Shown: piece by piece, positions 34,439 through 43,262 of the stretch
Layout: each line of letters opens with the position of its first letter
Numbering within the stretch: position 1 is the stretch's first letter
DNA from: Mycolicibacterium gadium
GTDB taxonomy: Bacteria; Actinomycetota; Actinomycetes; Mycobacteriales; Mycobacteriaceae
Assembly: GCF_010728925.1 (NCBI RefSeq)
Contig: NZ_AP022608.1
Coordinates: forward strand, 5,084,001-5,148,000
Length of the DNA: 64,000 nt
Direction of reading: 5' to 3'
Notes under the pieces: generated by a model
Databases searched by the model: none
Told to the model about the DNA's origin: nothing
The model's input: only the letters and a program-made list of their open reading frames with translations
Position numbers and translations under genes: made by a program

Positions 34439-36503
34439 CGGTGTTCCTCTCGTAGAGGTCGTTCGAACTCCCCAGCGCGGGCGGCGGACTCAGCGGAATT
34501 GGACCCTCGCCGGCAAACCGCCAAGGGAGTCCAACCACTCGTGCGGTTCTCAGATCGGGATCCGGATGGGCGATCTCGGGGAAGAAGCCGCGCTCGTTGA
34601 GGTGGCTGTCGTTCACCAGCTCATCGGCACGTCGGACCACAGCAGCCGAAATGCCCGCGCTTTGGAGCTTCAGCGCTGCGTCGTCCGCCCGATTGGTGGC
34701 GATGAGGGCGCAGACGAACTCGATGGTGTCTGCTTCGCATTGGGTTCCTGCCAGCTCGACAGCGACCCAGCGTTCGTCGGTCGAACGTTGGACAAGTCGC
34801 CGAACATCGTCGGTCGGTGTCGTCTGCGTTGTTGAGGCGGCGGCGACGTACTCGGCAACCGTCGACGCGACCACTTCGGCCATGGACAGATCGATCACCG
34901 CCCCGCCGGATCGATTTCGATCCAGTGCCCACGCCGCGATCACCAACGCGCCGACGACCGAGGCCAGCGGATCGGCCAGAACGGTACCCAGACGAGCCGG
35001 CGCTCCGTCAGCGGTGGTGCTCAGTGCCGCCAAACCGCCGTAACCCTGAACGTTGTTGGCGTACACCCGATATCCGGCCAGTGGTCCATCGGAGCCGAAG
35101 CCGGATACGCGAAGAGTCAATCGACCGGTGTCCGCGAGTTCCGCAGGATCCACGCCGAGGCGCTTCAACCGAGACGAACCGACGTTCTCGATGAGGACAT
35201 CGGAGTCGGCGAGTATCGCGGCGACATCGGCGCCGATGTGCTCCGGGTCGAGCAACACGCTCCGCTTCGAGTGATTTGCCACGGCGTAGTACGCGCCGCG
35301 CTCGGGGCCGGGGACCCCGTCGGCAAACGGGCCGCTCCGACGGTAGATATCCAAGCGGTCGGGATCCTCGAGCCGAACGACCGTTGCGCCCATCCCGCCG
35401 AGCAGCGCCCCGACGATGGGTCCGGCGAGCACGTGGGTGAGTTCGGCGATGCGCAGTCCGGCGATTCCGGTGCCGTGGCCGGTCCCGGGCCGACCCGGCG
35501 TCACGCTCCACGGTGGACCGAGCACGGTGACGTCGCGATCGTCGATTCGCACGTTCTGAAGGGACGAGCGGTGGGCAAGCTGCGGAGAATCCAGCAATTC
35601 GCCGGGATGATTGACCGGGGTCGAGGGAACACCGTTGGACTGCAAGAGCGCGGCGCAGTCCGCCTTGTTCTGCTTTCGCGTCCATTCGGTCACCCGCGCG
35701 TTGATCAGATCGGCATGCTCGATTCGGGCGGCCCGTTCGTCAAGGCCTGCCGCCCAGGCGGGATCGCCGAGAGTCTTCCTCAACTGCTGCCACTGATGGT
35801 TCTCAACGGCGGTGATGCGAACGAGTCCGTCCCGGCATTCGAAGACGCCCGAGGGCGCCAGGTAACGCCCGCTGCCGGCGCGGCCGGGACACCGGTACAT
35901 GGTGTGGGCGCACTCGGGGAGCGCAGCCGTGAAGATCACCGCTTCCTGCGCCGAAACGTCCACCACGACGGCGCCGCCGTCGTTGATCCGTCGGTCCAGT
36001 CCGTGCAGTGCCGCCAACGCCGCCACTGCCCCCACGGATTTAGACGCGACGTACCCCGGCGCGGGTACGGGTGTGCCGTCGACGTCCTCGATGGTGGCCA
36101 GCAACCCCCCGCTCGCTTGCGCCACGATTTCACCGCCGGGTCGCATGCGGTGCCGTCCGTCCATGCCGAAGGGCGTGAGGTTGACGACGACGACCCCTTC
36201 GGTGGCTGAGGGCTGCTCTCTCGCACCGTCGTTGATGACGATGTCGAAGTCGCTGAGGTCCGCTTCCGCGTCGGACGACAGCGTCCGCTTCTGCCGGTCG
36301 AGGACCAGGTCGACGGCCGGTTCGGGACCCCCGGCAGTGTTGATGGCGGGCCCCGCACGGTGGGCCGCCGGTTGCGGAAGGCGGGCGACGTCGGCGCCGA
36401 GGCTGGCCAGCAAGGCGGCGGCCGATGACCCCGCGATACCGTCACCGAGCTGCAATACACGCACACCGGACAAGAAAGCTGAGGAGGGCACGTCGTCGGT
36501 CAC
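34419..36503 (-). CDS. Two-domain CaiB/BaiF CoA-transferase fusion
   Basis: This 694-residue protein consists of two tandem class III CoA-transferase domains (about 1-345 and 346-694). Each has its own N-terminal strand (SGVRVLQLGDGIAG and AGLRIAELTHVLAG). The second half keeps an aspartate in TVLADPLASVVGAL; the first half reads PGYVASKSVGAVAAL at that place and lacks it. One half is therefore likely non-catalytic, as in a fused heterodimer. GTG at 36503 follows AGGAG. It heads the operon fusion-DUF35-thiolase from site 8. Confidence 0.88.
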   Translation of the reverse strand: MTDDVPSSAFLSGVRVLQLGDGIAGSSAAALLASLGADVARLPQPAAHRAGPAINTAGGPEPAVDLVLDRQKRTLSSDAEADLSDFDIVINDGAREQPSATEGVVVVNLTPFGMDGRHRMRPGGEIVAQASGGLLATIEDVDGTPVPAPGYVASKSVGAVAALAALHGLDRRINDGGAVVVDVSAQEAVIFTAALPECAHTMYRCPGRAGSGRYLAPSGVFECRDGLVRITAVENHQWQQLRKTLGDPAWAAGLDERAARIEHADLINARVTEWTRKQNKADCAALLQSNGVPSTPVNHPGELLDSPQLAHRSSLQNVRIDDRDVTVLGPPWSVTPGRPGTGHGTGIAGLRIAELTHVLAGPIVGALLGGMGATVVRLEDPDRLDIYRRSGPFADGVPGPERGAYYAVANHSKRSVLLDPEHIGADVAAILADSDVLIENVGSSRLKRLGVDPAELADTGRLTLRVSGFGSDGPLAGYRVYANNVQGYGGLAALSTTADGAPARLGTVLADPLASVVGALVIAAWALDRNRSGGAVIDLSMAEVVASTVAEYVAAASTTQTTPTDDVRRLVQRSTDERWVAVELAGTQCEADTIEFVCALIATNRADDAALKLQSAGISAAVVRRADELVNDSHLNERGFFPEIAHPDPDLRTARVVGLPWRFAGEGPIPLSPPPALGSSNDLYERNTDADVTA

Positions 36504-36537
36504 CCTTCACAGCTCCTGACTGAGGCATGGCTCATTT

Positions 36538-36560
36538 ATACAATTGAACAACATTCGTTC
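36538..36560 (-). promoter_or_regulatory. Shared operator/promoter element, site 8
   Basis: On the minus strand GAACGAATGTTGTTC is followed by AATTGTATAAATG. TATAAA or TGTAT supplies the -10. The core differs from site 3 at a single base. It drives the CaiB fusion operon. Confidence 0.68.
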
Positions 36561-36604
36561 CATTGATGTCCAACCACCCCGACTGCGCGGCTATTCACAC
36601 ATTC

Positions 36605-36625
36605 ACACAACATGTTCTATTGTTC
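36605..36625 (+). promoter_or_regulatory. Shared operator/promoter element, site 9
   Basis: ACACAACATGTTC is followed by TATTGTTC. TATTGT (36618-36623) is the likely -10 and the P450 ATG is at 36632, so the transcript is probably leaderless. TGTTCTATTGTTC is identical to site 7. Confidence 0.72.
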
Positions 36626-36631
36626 AGAGTC

Positions 36632-37846
36632 ATGGCTACCACCACGGCACCCTCGGACGCTCGCTTCGACGATGCTTCGTTCTATCTGGGTGATCCGAAC
36701 GCGACGTTTGCGCAGCTGCGTGACACCGACCCGGTCCACTGGTATGAGCAGGGGCAGTTCTGGGTCGTGACGAAGTATGACGACATCAAAACCATTTCGG
36801 CGCGTCCAGAGAAGTTCTCGTCGGAGCGTATCGGGATCATGATGGATCTCATCGCGCGTCGGGAGGGCCGCGACCCTCAGGGCTACGGCGCTCGCGGAAT
36901 CCTGTTCATGGATCCGCCCGAACACCGTGCGCATCGCAAGGCGATCGGCGTCCGCTTCACGCCAGGTGCCGTCGCGAAACTCGAGGCGCGCGTGCGTGAG
37001 GTGATCGCCACCATCTTCGACGGCCTTCCCGACGGCGAATTCGACTGGATCGAACACGTCGCTGAACCGTTCCCGGTGTATGTCTTCGCTTATCTGCTGG
37101 GCGTGCCCGAAGCCGACTGGCCCAAGGTGGCGGGGTGGGCGACGACGATCGCGAAGGTCGGTAGCGGCGTCGCTGACGATGGCGACATGGAGCTGATCTT
37201 CGGTGAGGTCGCCCCCTACTTGATGGAACTGGTTGCCGAGCGCGCCAAGGATCCGACCGATGATCTGCTGTCGATGCTCTCCCAGGTGCGGATCGACTCC
37301 GAACCGCTCAACGAGATCCAGGTGATGACCTATGCGCTGACGCTATTGGCCGCAGGCAGTGAGACTACGCAGAGTCTGATCGCGGGCATTGCGGCGTGTT
37401 TCGACATGCATCCCGATCAGGCGCAGCAGGCGTTCGCAGATCCTGAGGTCGGCAACAACGCCGTCGAGGAGGTGTTGCGCTGGTGGACACCGGTGATGAG
37501 CATGGCTCGACAGGCGGCCCAAGACGTCGAACTGCGTGGCGCCACGATCCGCGAAGGCGACGGGCTTCTTCTCGCTTATGCATCCGCCAACCGTGACGCA
37601 GACCATTGGGGACCGACCGCAGAGGAATTCGATGTGCACCGTAGTGATGCTGCGGGACATCTGGGCTTCGGTGTCGGCGAGCACTTCTGTATGGGGGCAG
37701 CGTTGGCCCGGCGCGAGGCCCGGTTCGTCCTGGACGAAGTGATCAAGCGCGCCAAAGGTATTCATGTGACTGGTGAGGGCACCTTGCGTCCGTCGGCCTT
37801 GGTGCACACATACGATCGGCTACCCGTCACGCTCGACTACCGCTGA
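36632..37846 (+). CDS. Cytochrome P450 (paralogue of 30583-31815)
   Basis: This 404-residue P450 has the I-helix motif LLAAGSETT, ExxR in EEVLRWW and the haem loop FGVGEHFCMG. It closely resembles the P450 at 30583 over its whole length, and both sit behind the same operator. A second, unrelated P450 follows 30 nt downstream in the same operon. Confidence 0.95.
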   Translation: MATTTAPSDARFDDASFYLGDPNATFAQLRDTDPVHWYEQGQFWVVTKYDDIKTISARPEKFSSERIGIMMDLIARREGRDPQGYGARGILFMDPPEHRAHRKAIGVRFTPGAVAKLEARVREVIATIFDGLPDGEFDWIEHVAEPFPVYVFAYLLGVPEADWPKVAGWATTIAKVGSGVADDGDMELIFGEVAPYLMELVAERAKDPTDDLLSMLSQVRIDSEPLNEIQVMTYALTLLAAGSETTQSLIAGIAACFDMHPDQAQQAFADPEVGNNAVEEVLRWWTPVMSMARQAAQDVELRGATIREGDGLLLAYASANRDADHWGPTAEEFDVHRSDAAGHLGFGVGEHFCMGAALARREARFVLDEVIKRAKGIHVTGEGTLRPSALVHTYDRLPVTLDYR

Positions 37847-37876
37847 TCGTCTTTACCGCGAAGAGGGTGGAGCGCG

Positions 37877-39103
37877 ATGTCGGTGAGTGTTCATGAGGCC
37901 GGTTCCGGGGTTGAATTCTTCAGTGACGCCACCATCCAGGACCCCTATCCGTACTACGCGCGCATGCGCCAACGCGGGCCGGTTCAGGAGGTCGCCGGCT
38001 CAGGCTTCTACGCGGTCTGCAGCTGGGACGCGGTGAACGAAGTCATCGGGCGTCCCGACGATTTCTCATCGAATCTGACCGCCACGATGACCTATACCCC
38101 TGAAAACGGGGTCGGCGCATTCGAGATGGAGGGGTTCGGCGGTTCATCCCATGTTCTCGCGACTGCGGACGACCCGATTCACGCCGTCCATCGGAAGATG
38201 CTCGTGCCCCAACTCGCAGCCAAACGAATTCGAGCAACTGAGCGATTCGTCGCTGATACGGCTGCCGGCCTCTGGCGTGACGGCAGAACCGACGGGCGGA
38301 TCGAGTGGATGAGCGCGATGGCCAACCGCCTCCCGATGATGGTGGTGGCCAGGCTGATCGGGGTGCCGGACGACGACGTCGACATGCTCATCAAGTCGGG
38401 CTATGCGACGACGCAACTGCTCGACGGACTGATCGACGCCGACGGTCTCGCAGCAGCCGGCAAAGCGGCAATCGAGCTGAGCGTCTACATCAGCGAGTAC
38501 TTCGCGCAGGCGGCAGGCAACCCCGGGGACAACCTGCTTGGCGACCTCGCCACGGCGTGCGCGACCGGCGCACTCGACGACAACACCGCCCGGGTCATCA
38601 TGTTGACCCTGTTCAGCGCAGGTGGTGAGTCGACGGCGTCGCTGCTGGGCAGCGCCGTCTGGATTTTGGCAACGCACCCTGACATCCAGCGTCAGCTTCG
38701 TGCTGATCCGGCCTTACTGGGCGCGTTCATCGAGGAGTCCTTGAGATTCGAGCCGCCCTTCCGGGGACACTATCGGCACGTGGTCGACGACACCGCCCTG
38801 GGCGGCGTCGAACTGCCGGCCGGAAGCCGGCTGTTCCTGTTGTGGGGCGCGGCAAATCGGGACCCCGCACAGTTCGAAAGTCCTGATGAGTTTCGACTGG
38901 ATCGTCCGAAAGGCAAGGGCCACATCACCTTCGGCAAGGGCGCGCACTTTTGCGTCGGCGCAGCACTGGCGCGCCTCGAAGCTCGACTCGTCTTGGAAAT
39001 GCTTTTGGAACAGACCGAATGGATCGAGCCCGCAGCGGTTGGACGTTGGCTTCCGAGCATCTTGGTGCGTCGTCTCGAGCGGCTGGATCTTGCAGTCAGA
39101 TGA
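37877..39103 (+). CDS. Cytochrome P450
   Basis: This 408-residue P450 differs from its upstream neighbour. It has the I-helix motif FSAGGEST, ExxR in EESLRFE and the haem loop FGKGAHFCVGAALARLEAR. A GGTGG-type site lies before ATG 37877. It overlaps the SnoaL-like gene by ATGA, suggesting that the product is handed to that protein or that they need equal amounts. Confidence 0.94.
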   Translation: MSVSVHEAGSGVEFFSDATIQDPYPYYARMRQRGPVQEVAGSGFYAVCSWDAVNEVIGRPDDFSSNLTATMTYTPENGVGAFEMEGFGGSSHVLATADDPIHAVHRKMLVPQLAAKRIRATERFVADTAAGLWRDGRTDGRIEWMSAMANRLPMMVVARLIGVPDDDVDMLIKSGYATTQLLDGLIDADGLAAAGKAAIELSVYISEYFAQAAGNPGDNLLGDLATACATGALDDNTARVIMLTLFSAGGESTASLLGSAVWILATHPDIQRQLRADPALLGAFIEESLRFEPPFRGHYRHVVDDTALGGVELPAGSRLFLLWGAANRDPAQFESPDEFRLDRPKGKGHITFGKGAHFCVGAALARLEARLVLEMLLEQTEWIEPAAVGRWLPSILVRRLERLDLAVR

Positions 39104-39525
39104 GTGGTGACACAGCTCTGATCGTCATCCAAGACCTGTATCAAGCCAAGGCGAAATACTGCAGGACCCTGGATACCAAGGATTGGGAGGAGTTTGCCAC
39201 GGTGCTCGCGCCGGATGTCAGACTCGATCTGAGTGACGGCAACCCGGACATCGAACCGATCATTGGCCGCGACGAGGTCATCGCCGCGATCAAGGAATCA
39301 GTGGCCGGTGCCCGCACCGTGCATCAGGTCCACATCCCAGAAGTCGAGATATCCGGGGACGGAGATGAAGCCCAAGCCATCTGGCCTGTGCAGGAACGTG
39401 TTATCTGGGACAACGGGACATCGTTGACGGCGTTCGGGCACTACCACGATCGTTGGGTCCGCACCGACGGACAGTGGGCGCTCGCCGAGTCGAAACTCAC
39501 CCATATCATCATGGACTTCGGGTAG
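39100..39525 (+). CDS. SnoaL-like (NTF2-fold) protein
   Basis: This 141-residue NTF2-fold protein shows IQDLYQAKAKYCRTLDTKDWEEFATVLAPDVRLDLSDG at the N-terminus and a closing WVRTDGQWALAESKLTHIIMDF. It is last in the two-P450 operon and is joined by an ATGA overlap. Its 3' end overlaps the convergent fadE by 17 bp. Confidence 0.82.
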   Translation: MSGDTALIVIQDLYQAKAKYCRTLDTKDWEEFATVLAPDVRLDLSDGNPDIEPIIGRDEVIAAIKESVAGARTVHQVHIPEVEISGDGDEAQAIWPVQERVIWDNGTSLTAFGHYHDRWVRTDGQWALAESKLTHIIMDFG

Positions 39526-40585
39526 CCGAGGCTCCCGAATCGAGCCAGCGAACAACAACCGATCGGTGGAACGAGCGCGAGCCGAGGTCCGCGATACGAC
39601 AAGCTGCGCGTCGCAAGTGCACGTGCGCGTCGTGCTCCCAGGTATAGGCGATCCCGCCGAACACCTGGGTAGCGCCTTCTGGTACTCGCCGCAGCGAGTC
39701 GACCGCCCAGAACGCGGCCAACGACACCAGCGCTTCGGCGTCGGGATGGGCGAGTTCACAGGCATCGGCGGCCCGATTCACCAATGCGCGAGCGACTTCG
39801 ATGACCGAACGTTGGTCGACGAGACGGTGCTTGATCGCCTGACGTGATCCGATCGGCCGACCGAAAGTGGTTCGCACTTTTGCGTATTCGACCGCGGCGT
39901 CGTTGGCGGCCGAAGCGATCCCGATGACTTCGGCGATTGTGGCGAGCCGATCGCGCATCACGGCCCTGCCATGGCGTTCGACGGCATCGGCCCCTGAGCT
40001 GAACGGCAGCAGCTCCGCGTCAGCAAGTGTGATGCTGCTGGTGGGATTGTGGTCAAGCGAAAGTTGTGGCGTGCGCTGCACACCGCCGCCGTCCGCATCG
40101 ACGATGCCCAACACGGTTTCTGCTTCGCTCCTCGCGATGACGATCAGCTGCTGGGCCACCGCACCGAACGACACCAGTGGCCAGGTTCCGGTGACCTTGC
40201 CCTCCCGCAGTGTCGCGCCCACGTCCTCGAGAACGAGCGTGATGCCCTCGACGCAACGGTCCGCGCACCAGGCCGCGGCGGCGACCGAGGCCAGTGGCAC
40301 CGGTAGAGCAATCGCGCCGGCCGCCTCGGTGAGTACACAGAGCTCGCGTATGCCTGCGCCGCCGCCGCCGCGGGCCTCGGATACCAAGACATCGGGCCAG
40401 CCCAATTCGACGATCGTTTTCCACAGGTCTTTGTCGAATGCCGGTTCGGGGCCGTCGAGGAGGCCGCGGGTGCGCTCGACTGTCCACGCGTGACTCAGGA
40501 TGTCATCAGCTGTGGCTCGCAGTTCGCTGAGTTCCGCCGCGGAGTCGGCCATCTCGGTCAGGGACAGTTCATGCTCACGGGTCAC
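39509..40585 (-). CDS. Acyl-CoA dehydrogenase (FadE), divergent short subunit
   Basis: This 358-residue acyl-CoA dehydrogenase family protein keeps RTTFGRPIGSRQAIKHRLVDQRSV and TQVFGGIAYTWEHDAHVHLRRA but lacks the central SEPEAGSD motif. It is the usual partner type of a heteromeric FadE. GTG at 40585 overlaps the long subunit (stop at 40575) by 11 bp. It ends in a convergent overlap with the SnoaL gene. Confidence 0.88.
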   Translation of the reverse strand: MTREHELSLTEMADSAAELSELRATADDILSHAWTVERTRGLLDGPEPAFDKDLWKTIVELGWPDVLVSEARGGGGAGIRELCVLTEAAGAIALPVPLASVAAAAWCADRCVEGITLVLEDVGATLREGKVTGTWPLVSFGAVAQQLIVIARSEAETVLGIVDADGGGVQRTPQLSLDHNPTSSITLADAELLPFSSGADAVERHGRAVMRDRLATIAEVIGIASAANDAAVEYAKVRTTFGRPIGSRQAIKHRLVDQRSVIEVARALVNRAADACELAHPDAEALVSLAAFWAVDSLRRVPEGATQVFGGIAYTWEHDAHVHLRRAACRIADLGSRSFHRSVVVRWLDSGASATRSP

Positions 40586-41768
40586 GGGGCAGACCCAACA
40601 GTTTCTCGGCGATGACGTTTCGCTGTATCTCCGACGTCCCGGCACCGAACGTCGCAGCGCGCATCAGCAGATAGCTCTTGGCGACGTTGCCCTTCTTCAC
40701 CGCGCCGGGCGACCCGGGCAACAACGTGCCCGCTGGACCGGCGAGGTCGAGCCCGAAGTTCGCCATCGCCTGGTCGACCTCCGAGGTCAGGAGTTTGGCG
40801 ACCGACGCCTCAGGCCCTGGGCTCACCCCGCGTACGCCTGCGGCCGTCGCCTGTGCCGCGATCTGGCGCAACGCCTCGACCTGGGCGGTGAAGCGCACCA
40901 ATTGGTCGGCTACGTAATCGTCGTCCAACCCGTTGCCGCTGAGCGCATTCGGCTCTGCGGCCATCGAGGTGAGGATGGTCAGGCGGCGCTCGATCCGGTG
41001 CGTGCGGCTTTGGCCGACTCGCTCGTAGCCAAGCGTCGACTTCGCCACCCGCCAGCCTTCGTTCAACGGGCCGAGAACGCCGGTGAGCGGCACCCGGACG
41101 TTGTCGAAGAAGACCTCGTTGAACTCGGCGTCGCCGGTGATCTGGCGAATGGGACGTACCTCGATGCCCTCGACCGCCAGGTCGGCCAGGACATAGCTGA
41201 TCCCGTCGTGCGGCGGGGCGCCCGGGTCCGTGCGAACGAGCAGATAGATCTTGTTGGCGTACTGCGCCTTTGATGTCCACACCTTCTGTCCGCTGATCAC
41301 CAGCTCGTCGCCATCAACGATGGCCCTCGTCTTCAGAGAGGCAAGATCACTGCCCGCTTCGGGCTCGCTGAAGCCCTGGCACCAGACGTCCTCGGCGGAG
41401 AGGATGCGCGGCAGGTAATGGGAGCGCTGTTCGTCGTCACCCCACTGAATGATCGTGGGGCCGAGCTGATTTATCGCACTGCGGTTGATCGGCTCGGGAG
41501 CGTGTGCGGACGCCATCTCGGCGTTGAAGATCAACTGCTGCGCCGGCGTTGCGCTGCGGCCGCCGAATTCCGTCGGCCACGAAATGGCGGCCAGCCCGGC
41601 CTCGTGGAGACGGCTCTGCCAGGTGCGCATCCGATCCAGTCGCCCGGCCTCGCCGCCTTCGCGTGAGCGCAGATCCGGGGTCAGGGCCGAGGCCAGGAAG
41701 TCGCGAACCTCGTCGCGGAAAATGCGATCCGAAGGCGAGAGCGGAACGCCGTAATCGCGTTCGGTCAT
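40575..41768 (-). CDS. Acyl-CoA dehydrogenase (FadE), long subunit
   Basis: This 397-residue acyl-CoA dehydrogenase has WCQGFSEPEAGSDLASL, SGQKVWTSKAQ, and the C-terminal AATFGAGTSEIQRNVIAEKLLGLPR. It overlaps the SRPBCC gene upstream (ATGA) and the short fadE downstream, giving the third FadE pair of the island. Confidence 0.92.
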   Translation of the reverse strand: MTERDYGVPLSPSDRIFRDEVRDFLASALTPDLRSREGGEAGRLDRMRTWQSRLHEAGLAAISWPTEFGGRSATPAQQLIFNAEMASAHAPEPINRSAINQLGPTIIQWGDDEQRSHYLPRILSAEDVWCQGFSEPEAGSDLASLKTRAIVDGDELVISGQKVWTSKAQYANKIYLLVRTDPGAPPHDGISYVLADLAVEGIEVRPIRQITGDAEFNEVFFDNVRVPLTGVLGPLNEGWRVAKSTLGYERVGQSRTHRIERRLTILTSMAAEPNALSGNGLDDDYVADQLVRFTAQVEALRQIAAQATAAGVRGVSPGPEASVAKLLTSEVDQAMANFGLDLAGPAGTLLPGSPGAVKKGNVAKSYLLMRAATFGAGTSEIQRNVIAEKLLGLPRDP

Positions 41769-42202
41769 GTGGCCTCACGGGCCGACGAGGCGTCCGCCAG
41801 CCACCCGGCCATCATTCCGTACACCGCCTCGACCGCGTCGCGCGCGGCAGAATGGTCCGCCTCGGTGGTGCCCGCAGGGTCGTAGTCGACGTTCCAGGTG
41901 ACTGTCGTCGCGGCATCACCGGCGGGGCGCACGGAGACGAGCGCGTCGAATCGTGCGACGGGCAGGGGGTTGTCGGCAATCGAGTAACCCAGCTCCATGC
42001 GGGCGGGATTCAAGCTCGTCAGCGTTTCGGCAACAGGTTTGGCTCCGCTCCCGTGAATCAAGCGGCGCATGCCGATGCCCTCGCCCTCGACCTCCACCAC
42101 TCCGGCCACGGGAATCCAATTGACGTCGGCGAAGTCCGCCAGAATCGCCCACACGGTCGCCGGTATCGCATCGACGTGCTTGGTGATAGCGAGTTGAGGC
42201 AT
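41765..42202 (-). CDS. SRPBCC (START-like) small-molecule-binding protein
   Basis: This 145-residue protein of the polyketide-cyclase/START fold starts LAITKHVDAIPATVWAILADFADVNWI, followed by VEGEGIGMRRLIH, and ends with a long helix (ARDAVEAVYGMMAGWL). It may bind or cyclise a hydrophobic intermediate. It is first gene of the operon with the FadE pair, divergent from the hydratase at 42263. Confidence 0.82.
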   Translation of the reverse strand: MPQLAITKHVDAIPATVWAILADFADVNWIPVAGVVEVEGEGIGMRRLIHGSGAKPVAETLTSLNPARMELGYSIADNPLPVARFDALVSVRPAGDAATTVTWNVDYDPAGTTEADHSAARDAVEAVYGMMAGWLADASSAREAT

Positions 42203-42242
42203 GCGAAGGAGAATATCACCGATGAAACAAATGATCGGATAC

Positions 42243-42255
42243 TGTCTTAATGTTC
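42243..42255 (+). promoter_or_regulatory. Shared promoter element, site 10 (right half only)
   Basis: TGTCTTAATGTTC matches the right half of the common element; the left ACA arm is poor here. TAATGT (42248-42253) is the likely -10, which places the transcript start close to the GTG at 42263. Confidence 0.5.
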
Positions 42256-42262
42256 AGGATGA

Positions 42263-43177
42263 GTGGTGGCGCGGAAGGCAAGGCTCGTGGGTGAGAAGAA
42301 TGACGGCGAATTCGAGGTCGACGAGGATTGGGTGACCTACGAGGTCGTCGAACCACACGTCGCCTGCATCACCATCAATCGGCCCGACCGGCGAAACGCG
42401 ATCCTTTCCCCCGATATGCATGCGTTGTTCAAGGACCGCTTGGACAAGGCAGAGGAAGACGACGAGGTCAAAGTCGTTGTCCTGGCGGCTGCGGGCAAGG
42501 ACTTCTGCAGCGGAGACGACGTTCGCCGGTTGCCGGTCGAGCAGGCGGGACTGAAGAAGGGCTCGAGGCTTCCGCAGACGGCCCGACTGGCGAACGCCCG
42601 TCGTTTGCACCGCCACTTCACGAACTGGATGGAGTTCCCCAAGACTGTTATCGCCGCCTGTCAGGGGGCCACGTTGGGCGCTGGGATGAATCTGGCCCTG
42701 GCCGCAGACATCCTCGTCGTCTCTGACGACATGTACATCGCGAGGCCCCAGGCACGGATCGGCTTCGCCGGCTTCTCCACCATCATGCCGCTGGCACTGC
42801 TCAAGCTCGGACCCAACCGCGGATACGAGGCGATGATCACCGGCCGCAAGGTCAAAGCCGCCGAGCTCAAGGAGTGGGGGGTCGCCTCGTCGGTCGTTCC
42901 CGCGGATGAGTTGCGCGAGGAGGCCATGCGGTACGCCCGCGCGATCGCACATCACTCAGCCGACGGCCTGATGATCGGAAAACATGCGCTGATCACGTTC
43001 TGGAACGCCGTGGGGATGGCCCAGTTCGGCGACTGGGTGCCGATGGGTCACAGCGTGTTCACCAATCTCGCGTGGCGCGAGGACGAGTTCAACTTCATGA
43101 AGGAGCGCACGGCGCGTGGCGGCCGGCAGGCGATGGCCGAGCTCGAGCGTAGGTACACGGAGTGGGGCTTTGACTGA
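42263..43177 (+). CDS. Enoyl-CoA hydratase/isomerase
   Basis: This 304-residue crotonase-fold protein has a charged N-terminal extension. Landmarks are ITINRPDRRNAI, AAAGKDFCSGDDVRRL, CQGATLGAGMNLALAADILV and FAGFSTIMPLALLKLGPNRGYEAMITGR. The GTG at 42263 fits a leaderless start; GTG codons at 42266 and 42287 are alternatives. It is monocistronic. Confidence 0.9.
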   Translation: MVARKARLVGEKNDGEFEVDEDWVTYEVVEPHVACITINRPDRRNAILSPDMHALFKDRLDKAEEDDEVKVVVLAAAGKDFCSGDDVRRLPVEQAGLKKGSRLPQTARLANARRLHRHFTNWMEFPKTVIAACQGATLGAGMNLALAADILVVSDDMYIARPQARIGFAGFSTIMPLALLKLGPNRGYEAMITGRKVKAAELKEWGVASSVVPADELREEAMRYARAIAHHSADGLMIGKHALITFWNAVGMAQFGDWVPMGHSVFTNLAWREDEFNFMKERTARGGRQAMAELERRYTEWGFD

Positions 43178-43202
43178 ATTGCCAAAGCCTGGCTACAGCT
43201 AT

Positions 43203-43223
43203 ACAAATTGTGTGCATGTGTTC
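43203..43223 (+). promoter_or_regulatory. Shared operator/promoter element, site 11
   Basis: ACAAATTGTGTGCATGTGTTC begins with the 9-bp palindrome ACAAATTGT and ends in TGTTC. TATGCT at 43226-43231 is the -10. It drives the SDR-Rieske-DUF35-thiolase operon starting at 43263. Confidence 0.65.
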
Positions 43224-43262
43224 TGTATGCTGGTCGTTGAGTGATTCGGTGAGGAGTCGATG

